Assembly (NCBI GenBank): GCA_019359545.1
Contig: JAHHHB010000066.1
Coordinates: 1-38,767 of the forward strand
Source of the DNA: Desmonostoc geniculatum HA4340-LM1
GTDB taxonomy: Bacteria; Cyanobacteriota; Cyanobacteriia; Cyanobacteriales; Nostocaceae
Reading direction: 5' to 3'
DNA: 38,767 nucleotides
The notes under the pieces were generated by a model. It did not search any database, was not told the DNA's origin, and saw nothing but the letters and a program-made list of their open reading frames with translations. How positions within the stretch are numbered: position 1 is the stretch's first letter; each line of letters begins with the position of its first letter. The translations under genes and the position numbers were made by a program. This document shows, one piece after another, positions 24,476-33,660 of the stretch.

Positions 24476-25450
24476 TCAATGGCGAGTCACGGTGACATTT
24501 TCATCCAAAGTATCACCTGTATTATTCACATAATCCAAGGCATTGCGATCGCCAAGTGTATGAGCCAACAAGAAAAGCGCACTCCAACGAGCGATGGTTT
24601 CAATGGATTTCTCCTGTGTCAAAGTCGGGATATTTGGGTCTGGTCTTGCGCCAGGAGGATTATTAATATTTGTGATGCCATAATGATTGGCACCCTCTAT
24701 GGTAATTAATGCTTTTGGAGATTCTTGAATTAGATCGTAACTTGTTTGTGTTGTTTGGGGAGTTACTGATGAGCCATCTTGACTTCCTAAGATTAAAGCT
24801 ATGGGAATCCCTTGATTTCTAATTGGGATAAATTTTCCAATACCGACAAATGTATTAGTAGCAAAAAAAGCTGCCGCCTGTAACTGTTGAGGACGTTGAA
24901 ATTCACCTTCACAAACTGGGTAAATACAAGAATTATCAATGGCTGTTAAACCAACTGCACCACCGAAAGAGTGTCCTAGTAATACTAGTTTATCTAAATC
25001 CAGAGTACCTGCAATTGGTGAATTGGCATTAGAGTTTTCTGCCAGCATAAAATCTAGAACATGACAAATTTGTGATGCTTCTGGTATTAACCCGGTAAAT
25101 CCAAAATCTGGTAAAGAACGAATATGTTCAGGAATAATTACTGTAAATCCGTAACTGGCTACAATATTAGCAAATTGAGAATATTGGGATATATCAACAC
25201 GCGAACCAGGTAAGAATAAAGCAATGGGAGTTTTGATTTGACTGAATATCACACCAATTTTGGCAATTGGGAATCCACATTCCGGCTTTTGACTACTGGG
25301 TTGTGGGTATTCTTTTTGGTTTTCTACAGTGTCAGGCATAGAGACCGTGGAGCCGTCTATCACTAAAACATTTCGACCACACCATAAATGTTCTTGGGTT
25401 ACTTTCTCTTCCAGTTTTTGTGCTGAATAATTGAAAACTTTTTCTAACAA
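24476..25450 (-). pseudogene. Chimeric ORF: IS4 transposase piece fused in frame to an alpha/beta hydrolase
   Basis: A 324-codon open frame in two unrelated parts. Residues 1-~67 are the middle of an IS4-family transposase (QEHLWCGRNVLVIDGSTVS, then PIAKIGVIFS). Residues ~70-324 are an alpha/beta hydrolase of chlorophyllase/cutinase style: FLPGSR oxyanion region, nucleophile elbow GHSFGG, acid LGSQDG and His in GANHYG. The catalytic triad looks intact, but the native N-terminus of the hydrolase is missing and was replaced by transposase sequence at about 25237-25245. An IS-mediated deletion is the likely cause. Whether the fusion is expressed or folds is unknown. Confidence 0.8.
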
Positions 25451-25546
25451 TCTGCGTTCGCCTGACTCATGCCATTACTGCGGGAGTGAGCATTAAACCT
25501 GTAGCTCTTATTCTGCATAGCTTAGAGCTTTTCTTAGTGCCATTCG
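25237..25546 (-). mobile_element. IS4-family remnant, with one terminal inverted repeat
   Basis: The outer boundary CTTTTCTTAGTGCCATTCG (25528-25546) recurs exactly at 36798-36816 at the end of another IS4 relic, so it is most likely the terminal repeat. Transposase is on the minus strand: the fragment up to 25450 is open, and upstream part is broken by a stop. The part after the DGST motif is absent, cut at the hydrolase junction. Not mobile by itself. Confidence 0.75.
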
Positions 25547-25613
25547 CCCCATGCCCTTGTTTGGTAAATTCTTCGTTGTCCTCTAATTGAGAACATTTAT
25601 CTGTTTTATCTTT

Positions 25614-25911
25614 ATGAAACTCAAGCGTTATTTCTGGATAGCTATTTTAAGTATCATTGCATTAATAGGTGTGATGATGCCAGGAAAAAATCAGGCACAT
25701 ACATCAACAAATACGTTATTTCAAACCTCTACAATTAGCGCTTTGGCAGTAGGAGTTTATGAAGGAAATACTAATTTCCAATATTTTAGATGGGCAGTTT
25801 CAAAATGCTAAAGTAGAGATTGATACTATATCCAATGTTGAGATGAATTTGCCCAAAACTGCTGAATTTGACCAAGCTGATTTGGGAGATGGCAGACCGA
25901 ACGGTAAGTAA
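25614..25911 (+). pseudogene. Alpha-acetolactate decarboxylase remnant with internal deletion and frameshift
   Basis: The first frame gives a signal peptide (YFWIAILSIIALIGVMMPG) and then TLFQTSTISALAVGVYEGN, which matches the N-terminus of acetolactate decarboxylases. After ~25780 the frame shifts and a second reading gives DGQFQNAKVEIDTISNVEMN, then LPKTAEFDQADL, the C-terminal part of the family. The middle with the metal-binding histidines is missing, so the enzyme cannot work. A lone signal-peptide-bearing copy suggests acquisition by transfer and later loss. Confidence 0.7.
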
Positions 25912-25930
25912 ATATTTTTGGATCAAAGCT

Positions 25931-26332
25931 ATGTCACTATCAGAAACTATTGCCGAAGAAAAAGATACTCGTCCCCCTGTGGCGATTGGTCATGTGAGAT
26001 TATATGTGAGTAATGTACTGGAAGCTAGCGAATTTTTCGTCAAAATAGGGCTGCGGTTAATTGCTCAATCAGAACAAGTAGCTGTTTTAGAATTACGGGG
26101 AGGAACGCATTTAGTTTTGAGAACAACACCAGAGGCTATTCCTTTGGGAACCAAAGCGCCTTTTGATTTGATGGTAGATGATGTTTTTGCCACGAGAGAT
26201 GTTTTTAGAGAGTGGGGACTGACTGTTTCTGAGGTGGAACCAGGCAGAATCCACAGTTCATTTACCTTGACTGGGCCAGACGGCTATATATTGACGTTTA
26301 ATTCCTCGCATACAGGTGGTAGAGAGGTTTAA
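25931..26332 (+). CDS. VOC-superfamily protein (glyoxalase/bleomycin-resistance-like)
   Basis: This 133-aa single VOC module has the paired beta-alpha-beta-beta-beta repeats: AIGHVRLYVSNVLEASEFFV, then VLELRGGTHLVLR and the second half PFDLMVDDVF and TGPDGYILTFNSS. Metal ligands by family position are H (GHVRLYV), H in GTHLVL and possibly others; the set is not certain. The ATG at 25931 is preferred over the earlier one at 25868, which would add an odd 21-residue tail. Substrate unknown. It stands between two relics, which gives no functional hint. Confidence 0.82.
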   Translation: MSLSETIAEEKDTRPPVAIGHVRLYVSNVLEASEFFVKIGLRLIAQSEQVAVLELRGGTHLVLRTTPEAIPLGTKAPFDLMVDDVFATRDVFREWGLTVSEVEPGRIHSSFTLTGPDGYILTFNSSHTGGREV

Positions 26333-26340
26333 TGTGTGTG

Positions 26341-26482
26341 GGCATGGGGCATGGGGCATGGGGCATGGGGAAGAGGTGTGGGAGGTGTGGGAGGTGAGAG
26401 AAGCTTTTTTATATTCTTTTATATTCTCCAAACTCTCCCCCCTCCCCCCATACTCCCCACACTCCCCACACTCCCCACACTC
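26341..26482. repeat. Short tandem repeats, GGGGCAT and CACTCCC types
   Basis: GGGCATGGGGCATGGGGCAT is followed by GGTGTGGGAGGTGTGGGAGGT and, farther on, ACTCCCCACACTCCCCACAC. They lie between two convergent VOC genes, so they are in the 3' flanks of both. The first run is only a few bases past the stop at 26332. Confidence 0.9.
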
Positions 26483-26500
26483 CCCAAGAAAAAACCTTGA

Positions 26501-27469
26501 CTAGCCAATGATTACCCAGTACATTCCATCTGGTGCAATTAATCTAAAAGAAGGTTCGCCAAATTCGTTAGGGACGATGGGTGTAACGTTAGTAGCCTTG
26601 CTGGCGATCGCACGTTGATGAAAAGTCCCAATATCGTCAACTTGATAAGTGAAAAGGCTTATGCCTAATGAACCTGGCTGAGCGTATTCGCGGCGATCGC
26701 TCGTAGGATAAAGTGGGCTATAAACTTGAAAAACTCCGACATTGGTCTTTGGTGAAGCGAAAACCGAAAGATAAAATTCTTGCCCTTCTTCAAGCATCAA
26801 AATCTGCTTAGTTGATGGATTTTTATAGCCGGATACCTTGGGGTTATTCTCTGACGGCACAAGTCCAAAAACTTCTGTGTAAAAAGAGGTGAGGCTGTGA
26901 TCGGAAGTGATGAAACTTGAGTGAGTCCCCTCACTCGCTAATAACCCAGAACTGGTATTAATGGTACCGTAACCAGGACGGTCATAGTTATATCGCTGGA
27001 AAAATGCCTGTCGTGTCTCCTTGCCAATCACAAACATTTCCCGGACACCGACAAAGCGGTTATATAATCCCGTCCCCACATTGCCGATAAATTCAATGCC
27101 GCGCACTGGTTCGGTATAAATCCAGTCTCCGCCGCTGGCTTTGTCGTCGGCAAAAGCATCAGCGATCGCGTAAATATCTTGAGTCAGAGAAGCAAACCAG
27201 CGGCTACCTTCAATCACTGGCAAGGTATCACCTAGACCTTCATTGCGCGGTTGTTTCCACCACATTACCCGCACCAATCCATGAGCCGATGAGTTGCCAT
27301 TTTGTAGTCGCAGTGATGTTAAATCTGAGGCATGACCGTAGAGTAATTTTGCCTGTTCTGCGGAAAATTCTCCTCTCTTGACTTCTTGATAGCCGAATTC
27401 ATTCCAATATTTCAGAGTAGCTTCAATATCCTTTGATCCAACACAATTTTCAAAAATCCCACTAATCAT
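26501..27469 (-). CDS. Tandem VOC-fold protein of unknown substrate
   Basis: This 322-aa protein has two VOC-like halves. The first (1-~120) opens ISGIFENCVGSKDIEATLKY, then LRLQNGNSSAHGLVRVMWW. The second (~170-322) has HSSFITSDHSLTSFYTEVFG and the ending EFGEPSFRLIAPDGMYWVII, as in glyoxalase-like domains. No signal or membrane segment is visible. The gene is complete and is followed on the same strand by truncated FAD-oxidoreductase and UbiA genes, so it may have belonged to a biosynthetic group now decayed. I do not know the substrate. Confidence 0.78.
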   Translation of the reverse strand: MISGIFENCVGSKDIEATLKYWNEFGYQEVKRGEFSAEQAKLLYGHASDLTSLRLQNGNSSAHGLVRVMWWKQPRNEGLGDTLPVIEGSRWFASLTQDIYAIADAFADDKASGGDWIYTEPVRGIEFIGNVGTGLYNRFVGVREMFVIGKETRQAFFQRYNYDRPGYGTINTSSGLLASEGTHSSFITSDHSLTSFYTEVFGLVPSENNPKVSGYKNPSTKQILMLEEGQEFYLSVFASPKTNVGVFQVYSPLYPTSDRREYAQPGSLGISLFTYQVDDIGTFHQRAIASKATNVTPIVPNEFGEPSFRLIAPDGMYWVIIG

Positions 27470-27506
27470 TGTGATTTACCTGATAACTACAGAAAATTTA
27501 CATTAT

Positions 27507-27722
27507 TTAGTTAATATTCTGGTAACAGAAAGGATATATATAGTGCCGGTGTTCTGCTTCTGGTGTGAAGTTATCCCGTTCGATAACTGTTACTCGCTCA
27601 AAGTATTTAGTCAGTACTTTTGCAGCTAGCAGTCCAGCGATACTTCCCCCAATAACAACAGCCTGTTTAGGCTGGCGAACAGTTGATTGTAGAGATGAAG
27701 TAAATACTTCTAGATTGGTCAT
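27507..27722 (-). pseudogene. Truncated FAD-dependent monooxygenase, N-terminal fragment
   Basis: Only the dinucleotide-binding start survives: AVVIGGSIAGLLAAKVLTKY (~20-40) with ERVTVIERDNF giving the second strand and the ribose-binding Glu. It then reads RHYIYPFCYQNIN and stops after 71 codons. Relatives run to ~450 residues, so over 80% is lost. No further pieces are found in other frames downstream. Confidence 0.75.
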
Positions 27723-27780
27723 GCTTCTTACCTTTTGAGAAAATTTGGGTGGGCAATGCCCCTGAATTCTGCTGTATCAG

Positions 27781-28191
27781 TTAAAGAACAACGATCGCAC
27801 TAGCCAAAACAAGACAATACCAGTAAGTGAACAGTATGTAAGTATGATGATCTTCCTTTGGAGAGCGATTTAACACAATCCGCGCTGCAATGAACCAGCT
27901 AAATACTGCTAGTACAATATCACACACTAAAGTACTTACAGTATTTTCCGTGGGCATCATTAATATGAAATGGATAATAAATGGTAATAATCCAAAGCCT
28001 AGACTCAGTATAAATCGGCTTGCTGTTTCTCCAAAGGCGATGGGAAATGTGCTTCGCTTAACAGCCAGATCGCCCTCTATATCCCGAAGATCTTGAACCG
28101 CGACTAGTGTACTCCAGATAGCACCGATCAAAAATAACCACCGCCAGGCGATCGGTGTAATTGGCGTTGAGTATGAGGAGCGATCGCTAAT
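27781..28191 (-). pseudogene. Truncated UbiA-type prenyltransferase, C-terminal part
   Basis: The frame is open from ~28191 (just after an in-frame stop) and reads PITPIAWRWLFLIGAIW, then VQDLRDIEGDLAVKRSTFPI, the second Asp-rich motif region of UbiA enzymes, and four hydrophobic helices to the stop. The N-terminal half with the first NxxxDxxxD motif is missing. So the enzyme is inactive. An ATG at 28129-28131 exists but would begin inside the fold. Confidence 0.72.
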
Positions 28192-28342
28192 TTAGGGACT
28201 TCCAAATCAAAAAAACATGCAACTACTTCTTTTGGAGTAGGCGCTTTTGAAGTTGCTGCAATGGTGGAAATACGACAGTATGTCTTTTGACATAGTTGCA
28301 CTCCAGCCCAGATACTACCCGTAGTGACTGTTTTTACTTGGT

Positions 28343-30448
28343 GTGAAAGAGAAAGTGAAAAAGGATTTTTTGTTGCTAACAGTAGGTTTACCGAGTTTAC
28401 TGATAGCGTTTCCTGGCTTTGCTGCTGATATTGAAATTAAGCAGAGAAATACGGATAAATCAACCGGAGCGATTTCAGATATTCCTAGTTTGAGTGAAAT
28501 TGAGTTACCTGCCACTAATGCTGAATTATTAACTCAAGAATCTGCACCGAGGGAAATTGAGCCAGAAGCTCAGCCGGAAATAGAGTCAGAACCCAGCGAT
28601 AATGCAGACATTAACATAGAAGCGATCGCAGAACCAGATAACCTGCCCCAGTCTACACCAACTTACGTTATTGAAAAAGAAGAAATTGAAAAGCAAGGTG
28701 CAACCAGCTTAGCTGATGTTTTGAAAAGAATGCCTGGTTTTGCTATCAATGATGTCGGTCATGGTGCAGATATTCACACAGGAACATACTACCGGGGAGC
28801 CTCAATTAATCAATCTGTATTTCTGATTAATGGCAGACCAATTAACAATAATGTCAACACTTATCATGGTGGAACTGATTTAAATAGCATTCCTGTAGAA
28901 GCTATTGAGCGAGTAGAATTATACAGCGGGACAGCCTCGGCTTTGTATGGTTCCTCAGCCTTTGGGGGAGTTGTGAATATCATCACCAAAGAAGGTTATG
29001 GACAGCCGAAATTTTCTGGGAGTACAGAATTTGGCTCATTGAGTTTAAATAATCAACAAGTAACCTATGGTGGTTCGGCTGGTTCTGTTAAGTACAATTT
29101 CAGTTTTGAAAGGTTCTTTACAGATAACCGTTATCGCGTTCCTGTAGGTGCAGCAAATCGTGATAGCCAAGGGTATTTATCGAATGCAGACACAGCTACA
29201 AGTACTTACTTTGGTAGCATTGGTCTAGATTTAGATAAAAAAAATTCTTTGAATTTAGATATTACTAAACTCAGCAGTCGTCGCGGTTTAATTTATTTCG
29301 GTTTTCCTCTCCAAAGAGATAGATTAGACCACGATGGTTTAAATGTTGGCTTATCTTGGAAAACTCGGCTTGGTAATGGGGAAAGTTCTAATCTGACAAC
29401 ATCAATTGGTTATAACCAAGATTACTTCAGCACCTATGGACCTACAGGAGCATTTTACCGTACAGGAGTTTTAGATACACAACAACTCACTGCTAGAGTA
29501 GATCATGAATGGAAAATTACTGCCAATAATAAATTGCGTTGGGGTTTAGATTTGAAAAACACCGATTTAAACGGTGATGTTTTGAGTACAAATCCTACTA
29601 GGATTGGTAATAACGAAAGTGAAAATAGGAGTTTGTTCAATACAGCTTTATTTGCTGTGAATACTTTAAATATTGGTGAAAATTTTCTGGTTGATTTAGG
29701 ACTAAGGCAAAGCTTTGATAGCGAGTTTGGAAGTTATCTCAATCCTAGTGTTGGTTTACGTTATGCCGTGACACCAATAGTAGCAGTGCGCGGAAGTTGG
29801 GCCGGGGGACAGCGCAATCCTGGATTAGATCAGTTATATGTTTATGATACAGTTCATGGTTGGGAACCTAATCCTAATTTAGAGCCAGAAAGTGGTTCCA
29901 CTTGGACTGCGGGAGTAGATGTCAAATTTTCTAACAATTTGATTGGACAGTTCACTTACTTTGGTAGTAGTATCAGCGATCGCCTGGGAGTGATAGCAGG
30001 AAGGTGGGAAAACATTGGATTAGTTGATACCAATGGTTTAGAAGCCGCATTCCAATTAAAAATTGCTTCTGGCTGGTCAACTTTTCTCAACTATACTTAT
30101 ACAGATGCCCAAATCAAAACAGGCTCAGAAAGAGGTTTACAGTTAGGTTTAATTCCTTACTCCGTACTCCAAACTGGTATAGGTTATCAAAATGCAGGTT
30201 GGCAAGCTAACTTATATGTTACTTACAACAGTGGCGCTCGCAGATCTATATTTAATAATCCTGGTGACAGGACTACAGATTTTGCGCCATCTTTTGTGAA
30301 TTTAGATTTGACTGGGCGTATACCTTTAACTAGCAATTTAGGACTGACAGTTTACCTAGAAAATTTGCTAGGTGAGCAATATGAGCGAGTTAATCGCATA
30401 TATAGCCCTGGTTTTACTTTTCGTGTAGGTTTAAGCTCAAGTTTGTAA
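28343..30448 (+). CDS. TonB-dependent outer-membrane receptor
   Basis: This 701-aa receptor takes up siderophore- or cobalamin-like ligands. From GTG at 28343 the product has a signal peptide (FLLLTVGLPSLLIAFPGFAA). An acidic Glu/Pro-rich linker (~50-100) follows, then a plug domain (~105-220: PTYVIEKEEIEKQGATSLAD, FLINGRPINNN, VELYSGTASALYGSSAFGGV) and a 22-strand-type barrel to the end. Plug and barrel are complete; the N-terminal AMIN module of some cyanobacterial receptors is absent. No partner binding protein or ATPase lies beside it, but a FecCD permease is at 35129-36145. Regulation by iron is typical, though I cannot mark a Fur box. Confidence 0.9.
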   Translation: MKEKVKKDFLLLTVGLPSLLIAFPGFAADIEIKQRNTDKSTGAISDIPSLSEIELPATNAELLTQESAPREIEPEAQPEIESEPSDNADINIEAIAEPDNLPQSTPTYVIEKEEIEKQGATSLADVLKRMPGFAINDVGHGADIHTGTYYRGASINQSVFLINGRPINNNVNTYHGGTDLNSIPVEAIERVELYSGTASALYGSSAFGGVVNIITKEGYGQPKFSGSTEFGSLSLNNQQVTYGGSAGSVKYNFSFERFFTDNRYRVPVGAANRDSQGYLSNADTATSTYFGSIGLDLDKKNSLNLDITKLSSRRGLIYFGFPLQRDRLDHDGLNVGLSWKTRLGNGESSNLTTSIGYNQDYFSTYGPTGAFYRTGVLDTQQLTARVDHEWKITANNKLRWGLDLKNTDLNGDVLSTNPTRIGNNESENRSLFNTALFAVNTLNIGENFLVDLGLRQSFDSEFGSYLNPSVGLRYAVTPIVAVRGSWAGGQRNPGLDQLYVYDTVHGWEPNPNLEPESGSTWTAGVDVKFSNNLIGQFTYFGSSISDRLGVIAGRWENIGLVDTNGLEAAFQLKIASGWSTFLNYTYTDAQIKTGSERGLQLGLIPYSVLQTGIGYQNAGWQANLYVTYNSGARRSIFNNPGDRTTDFAPSFVNLDLTGRIPLTSNLGLTVYLENLLGEQYERVNRIYSPGFTFRVGLSSSL

Positions 30449-30501
30449 GTAATAGTTCCAAATTACATAGTCAAATATAGTCAGACATTTGCAATTTAGG
30501 T

Positions 30502-30888
30502 TTAAGCAACCCTACTTTCAGCATGGACACGCTTAAATAGTGGAGTTATCCGCCTTGGATGTACTACCTGACACCCCCTATCCCTCAGAATAGACTTGAT
30601 AGAGTCGAAACCTTCGGGATTACTTTTTCTGCCGATGTTGAAAGATGCGTTCACGTCGGCATGAATCTTCAAACCATCTGCACTGACATACCACGCACGT
30701 TCGACACGTCTTCCTGAGAATATATGTTTTATCTTCTTGTTAGGTTGATAAGTTGGGATGATGTCCCAATCAATGGCAGAACTCTTGCTGGTGTAGCTTT
30801 CTTCTGCAACCAGTACGGTGATACCGTCAATATAACTAGGTGGTTTTGGAAAACCAGTAAACTTGCTTGAGTCAGTTTTGTAAGCTAT
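30502..30888 (-). pseudogene. IS605-family TnpB (OrfB) C-terminal remnant
   Basis: The frame reads SYIDGITVLVAEESYTSKSS, then GRRVERAWYVSADGL and ADVNASFNIGRK before the stop. These are the last parts of TnpB, including the final RuvC Asp in ADVN. No upstream half and no TnpA are found, and no clear subterminal hairpin remains. A dead relic, about 125 codons of ~400. Confidence 0.82.
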
Positions 30889-31179
30889 TTTCGATAATTA
30901 AGCTGTTTTACATATTTTTCAAGTAATAATACTTATTCCATCCAGAAGGGGACTGGCAATGATGACGCTATCTTAGTAATAAGAGTGCGTAGCGATCGCT
31001 CAAATCAATGCGTCAATACCAGTAAATAATTATACTCATATAAATTTTAATTACTAATAATTTCACTGCACACTATGAAACTCATAGATTTTTCTTTATT
31101 CAAGTATTTTTTCGGTTGTATATTATTACTAAGTCAAAGGAAATCTGTAATTTTATTAAATGTTTAACTTTTAATAACC
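30889..31179. other. AT-rich non-coding stretch upstream of the AAA_35 gene
   Basis: No gene is visible. The stretch has a HIP1 word near 30992 and a run of AT-rich DNA up to the GTG at 31180. A promoter for the ATPase gene probably lies here, but no convincing box is seen. Confidence 0.45.
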
Positions 31180-32550
31180 GTGGAAGAATTGCTAGAAGCT
31201 GTAGAAAGAATTCTACAAAACAAGCCTCTGGATTCCATTCAGTGGTTTGTGCTTTATCAGTCGTGGATAGGCAAAACTTACGATGAGATGTCACAGGGAA
31301 CAGGTTATGGTAGCAACTACATCAAGCAAGTTGGCTCTCAGTTGTGGCAAGATTTGTCTCAAGCAGCTGGAGAGAGAGTAACAAAAAAAAATCTCCATTT
31401 AGTCTTAAGCAAATATTCACAACGCATAAGTTTGCAAAAAAATCAACCACAACAACAGTTCAACAACAAATTCAGATTCACAAGGCTTTATCCAAACTTA
31501 TTTTCAGTCGGCAAGATGGAATTTCCTAGTGGTCCTGTGCCAGTAGACTCTGCTTTATACATCAATCGTCCTCCACTGGAAGAACTGATTTGTAGTGAAC
31601 TCACACAACCTGGTTGCTTAATCAGAATTAAAGCACCCAGAAAAACGGGAAAAAGTTCACTACTCAACCAGATGATTGCTTATGCTAAAGAGCAAGATTA
31701 TCAAATTGTCTACTTGGACTTTCAAGAAACTGACGAAGAAGTTTTTGCTTCCCTGGATAAATTTTTACGGTGGTTCTGTATCTATGTCACCAGGCAATTA
31801 AACTTGGTTCCCTGTCTGGATGATTTTTGGGATACAGAAATGGGCAGCAAAGTCAGCTGCAAAATCTATTTTGAAGTATATCTATTACAGTACATTTCAG
31901 AAAATCCTGTGGTTTTGGCTTTGAATGAAGTCCAGCGAGTTTTTGAACATCCGAATATTGCCCAGGATTTTTTACCAATGCTGCGATTTTGGCACGAACA
32001 AGCAAAGCAAGACCGAATTTGGCAAAAACTGCGAATGGTAGTAGTTCACACCACAGAAATTTATGTTCCCCTGAAACTTAACCAATCACCTTTTAATGTC
32101 GGGATTACAATTACTCTGCCACCGTTTACCCTAAAGCAAGTACAAGATTTAGCATTGCGTTATGGATTACAGTGGGCAGCAGATTCCCAAGGACTAGAAC
32201 GCCTCGAACCTCTACAAGCAATGGTGGGCGGACATCCTTATTTGGTGAGTCTTGCACTTTACCATTTATCTAGGCAAGAAATGACCTTAGAAATGTTATT
32301 AGAAACAGCATCGACATCAGTGGGAATTTACACTCAGCATTTACGAGAACTATTGAGCTTACTGCAAAAAGAACCAGAATTAATGTCTGCGATGCAACAG
32401 GTAATTGCCAGCGATAACAAGGTAGAATTAGATGCGATCGCAGCTTATAAACTAGAAAGCATGGGTTTAGTTCAACTCAATGGCAATCAAGCTTGTGCCA
32501 TGTGTGAATTATATCGTCTCTATTTTCGCCAACAGTTGGGAAAACACTGA
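31180..32550 (+). CDS. AAA_35-type ATPase with N-terminal HTH-like domain
   Basis: This 456-aa STAND-like ATPase is common in cyanobacteria. Residues ~1-85 form a helical domain of the vMAP-associated HTH type (GKTYDEMSQGTGYGSNYIKQ). The ATPase (~125-340) has Walker A APRKTGKSSL (~150) and then ALNEVQRVFE (~250) where most relatives have ALDEVDRVF, so the key Asp is Asn. A helical tail (~345-456) follows with GGHPYLVSLALYHLSRQ. The start is GTG at 31180. Nothing nearby looks like an effector. ATP hydrolysis may be reduced; binding may remain. The role could be a regulator rather than an effector (inference). Confidence 0.85.
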   Translation: MEELLEAVERILQNKPLDSIQWFVLYQSWIGKTYDEMSQGTGYGSNYIKQVGSQLWQDLSQAAGERVTKKNLHLVLSKYSQRISLQKNQPQQQFNNKFRFTRLYPNLFSVGKMEFPSGPVPVDSALYINRPPLEELICSELTQPGCLIRIKAPRKTGKSSLLNQMIAYAKEQDYQIVYLDFQETDEEVFASLDKFLRWFCIYVTRQLNLVPCLDDFWDTEMGSKVSCKIYFEVYLLQYISENPVVLALNEVQRVFEHPNIAQDFLPMLRFWHEQAKQDRIWQKLRMVVVHTTEIYVPLKLNQSPFNVGITITLPPFTLKQVQDLALRYGLQWAADSQGLERLEPLQAMVGGHPYLVSLALYHLSRQEMTLEMLLETASTSVGIYTQHLRELLSLLQKEPELMSAMQQVIASDNKVELDAIAAYKLESMGLVQLNGNQACAMCELYRLYFRQQLGKH

Positions 32551-32576
32551 GCTAAAAGTATTGAAGAAGAATACAG

Positions 32577-32836
32577 AATTCAGAATTCAGCAATCTTGAG
32601 CGTGGGGGATTCAGACCCGCCACTGATTGAAGACCACCAAATCTCCGATTTGGTGGGGGTGCAAAAACGCCGATTATTCAGACGCTCCTGCGTCGCTAAC
32701 GCTGCGCTATCCGCCAGTCGCACAAAATTCATTCTGAATTCTGAATTCTGACTCCTGACTCCTGACTGCTGAATTCTGTTTGATAAAATAAGAAGAAATA
32801 TCGCTAAAAACCGAGATCGTAATTCACTGGAATACC
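32577..32836. repeat. Repeat-rich intergenic stretch
   Basis: GAATTC-based short repeats (AGAATTCAGAATTCAG and GAATTCTGAATTCTGACTCC) flank a palindrome CCACCAAATC-TCC-GATTTGGTGG (32634-32656). Between them is a region with GGCGTTAGCGACGCAGGAGC-like words on the minus strand. An open minus-strand reading across it is made of repeats and not a gene. Confidence 0.8.
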
Positions 32837-33508
32837 ATGATTGAAACCACAGTTCGCAAACAATACGATCGTTTGGCATCTGTGTACGATCGCCGCTGGA
32901 AAAAGTATATTTCTGATACACTTTATTTTCTCAAAAACTGGGCAGAAATATCACCATTGGATACTGTACTTGATGTTGCTTGCGGAACAGGTGAATTGGA
33001 ACGGTTGCTGTTAACTGAACATTCAACCCTAAAAATTGTCGGAGTAGATATTTCAGAGGAGATGCTAGCAATTGCGAAGGAGAAGTGTAGCGTTTATCCA
33101 CAGGTTTCATTTCATACTGCTAGTGCCTCAGCGTTGCCATTTGCTGACAATAGTTTTGATGTGATTGTATCTGCCAGTTCATTCCATTACTTTAGCGAAC
33201 CATTGGCAGCATTAATAGAGATGCAGCGTGTACTCAAGCCTAATGGCAAAGTTGTGATTCTCGATTGGTGTAAAGATTATTTATTTTGCCGAATTTTGGA
33301 TATGATACTGAAGATTATTGACCCAGGACATCGGCAGTGTTACACCCAAGATGAGTTTCACCGTTTCCTAACTTCTGCCAATTTTATAGTTTCTCGTGGG
33401 ACTAAAGTTCGTTTCGGTGTGTTTTGGGGACTGATGGTAGCTACAGGGGGAAAGGCAGGGGGAGCAGGGGGGCAGGGGAGCAAGGGGGCAGGGGGGCAGG
33501 GGGAGTAG
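32837..33508 (+). CDS. Class I SAM-dependent methyltransferase with repeat-encoded tail
   Basis: This 223-aa methyltransferase shows motif I as VLDVACGTGELE (~44-55), the acidic end of beta 2 as VGVDISEEML, ALPFADNSFDVIV (motif II), and motif III around VLKPNGKVVILDW. The family methylates small molecules such as quinones or sterols; the acceptor here is unknown. Anomaly: from about residue 204 the chain is only Gly, Lys, Ala, Gln and Ser (GGKAGGAGGQGSKGAGGQGE), read from the tandem repeat at 33442-33533, so the native C-terminus is lost or extended. The core ends near FWGLMVATG. Confidence 0.87.
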   Translation: MIETTVRKQYDRLASVYDRRWKKYISDTLYFLKNWAEISPLDTVLDVACGTGELERLLLTEHSTLKIVGVDISEEMLAIAKEKCSVYPQVSFHTASASALPFADNSFDVIVSASSFHYFSEPLAALIEMQRVLKPNGKVVILDWCKDYLFCRILDMILKIIDPGHRQCYTQDEFHRFLTSANFIVSRGTKVRFGVFWGLMVATGGKAGGAGGQGSKGAGGQGE

Positions 33509-33533
33509 GGGAGGCAGGGGAGGCAGGGGGAGC
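33442..33533. repeat. G-rich short tandem repeats across the end of the methyltransferase gene
   Basis: Imperfect copies of GGGGGCAGG, GGGAGCAGG and GGGGAGGCAGG run through 33533. The stop of the gene falls inside, at 33506-33508, so the repeat has entered coding DNA. Confidence 0.9.
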
Positions 33534-33660
33534 AGAGTAAAAAAGAGTTTTAGGATTTTTGCACAGATGCTCGAAACGAAGGAATTTTGAAAAAGCAAAT
33601 CTGGGTGTGGATTGTGGGATATCCTTAAATAAGTGAAAGATTTGCCAAAAAAAAGTAAGA

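Noticed and set aside
30502..30888. TnpB relic as an active RNA-guided nuclease
   Set aside because: Only the C-terminal third is left and no intact element ends are seen.
32580..32921. 113-codon minus-strand reading before the methyltransferase gene
   Set aside because: It is built from short repeats and a palindrome and overlaps the start of a clear methyltransferase.
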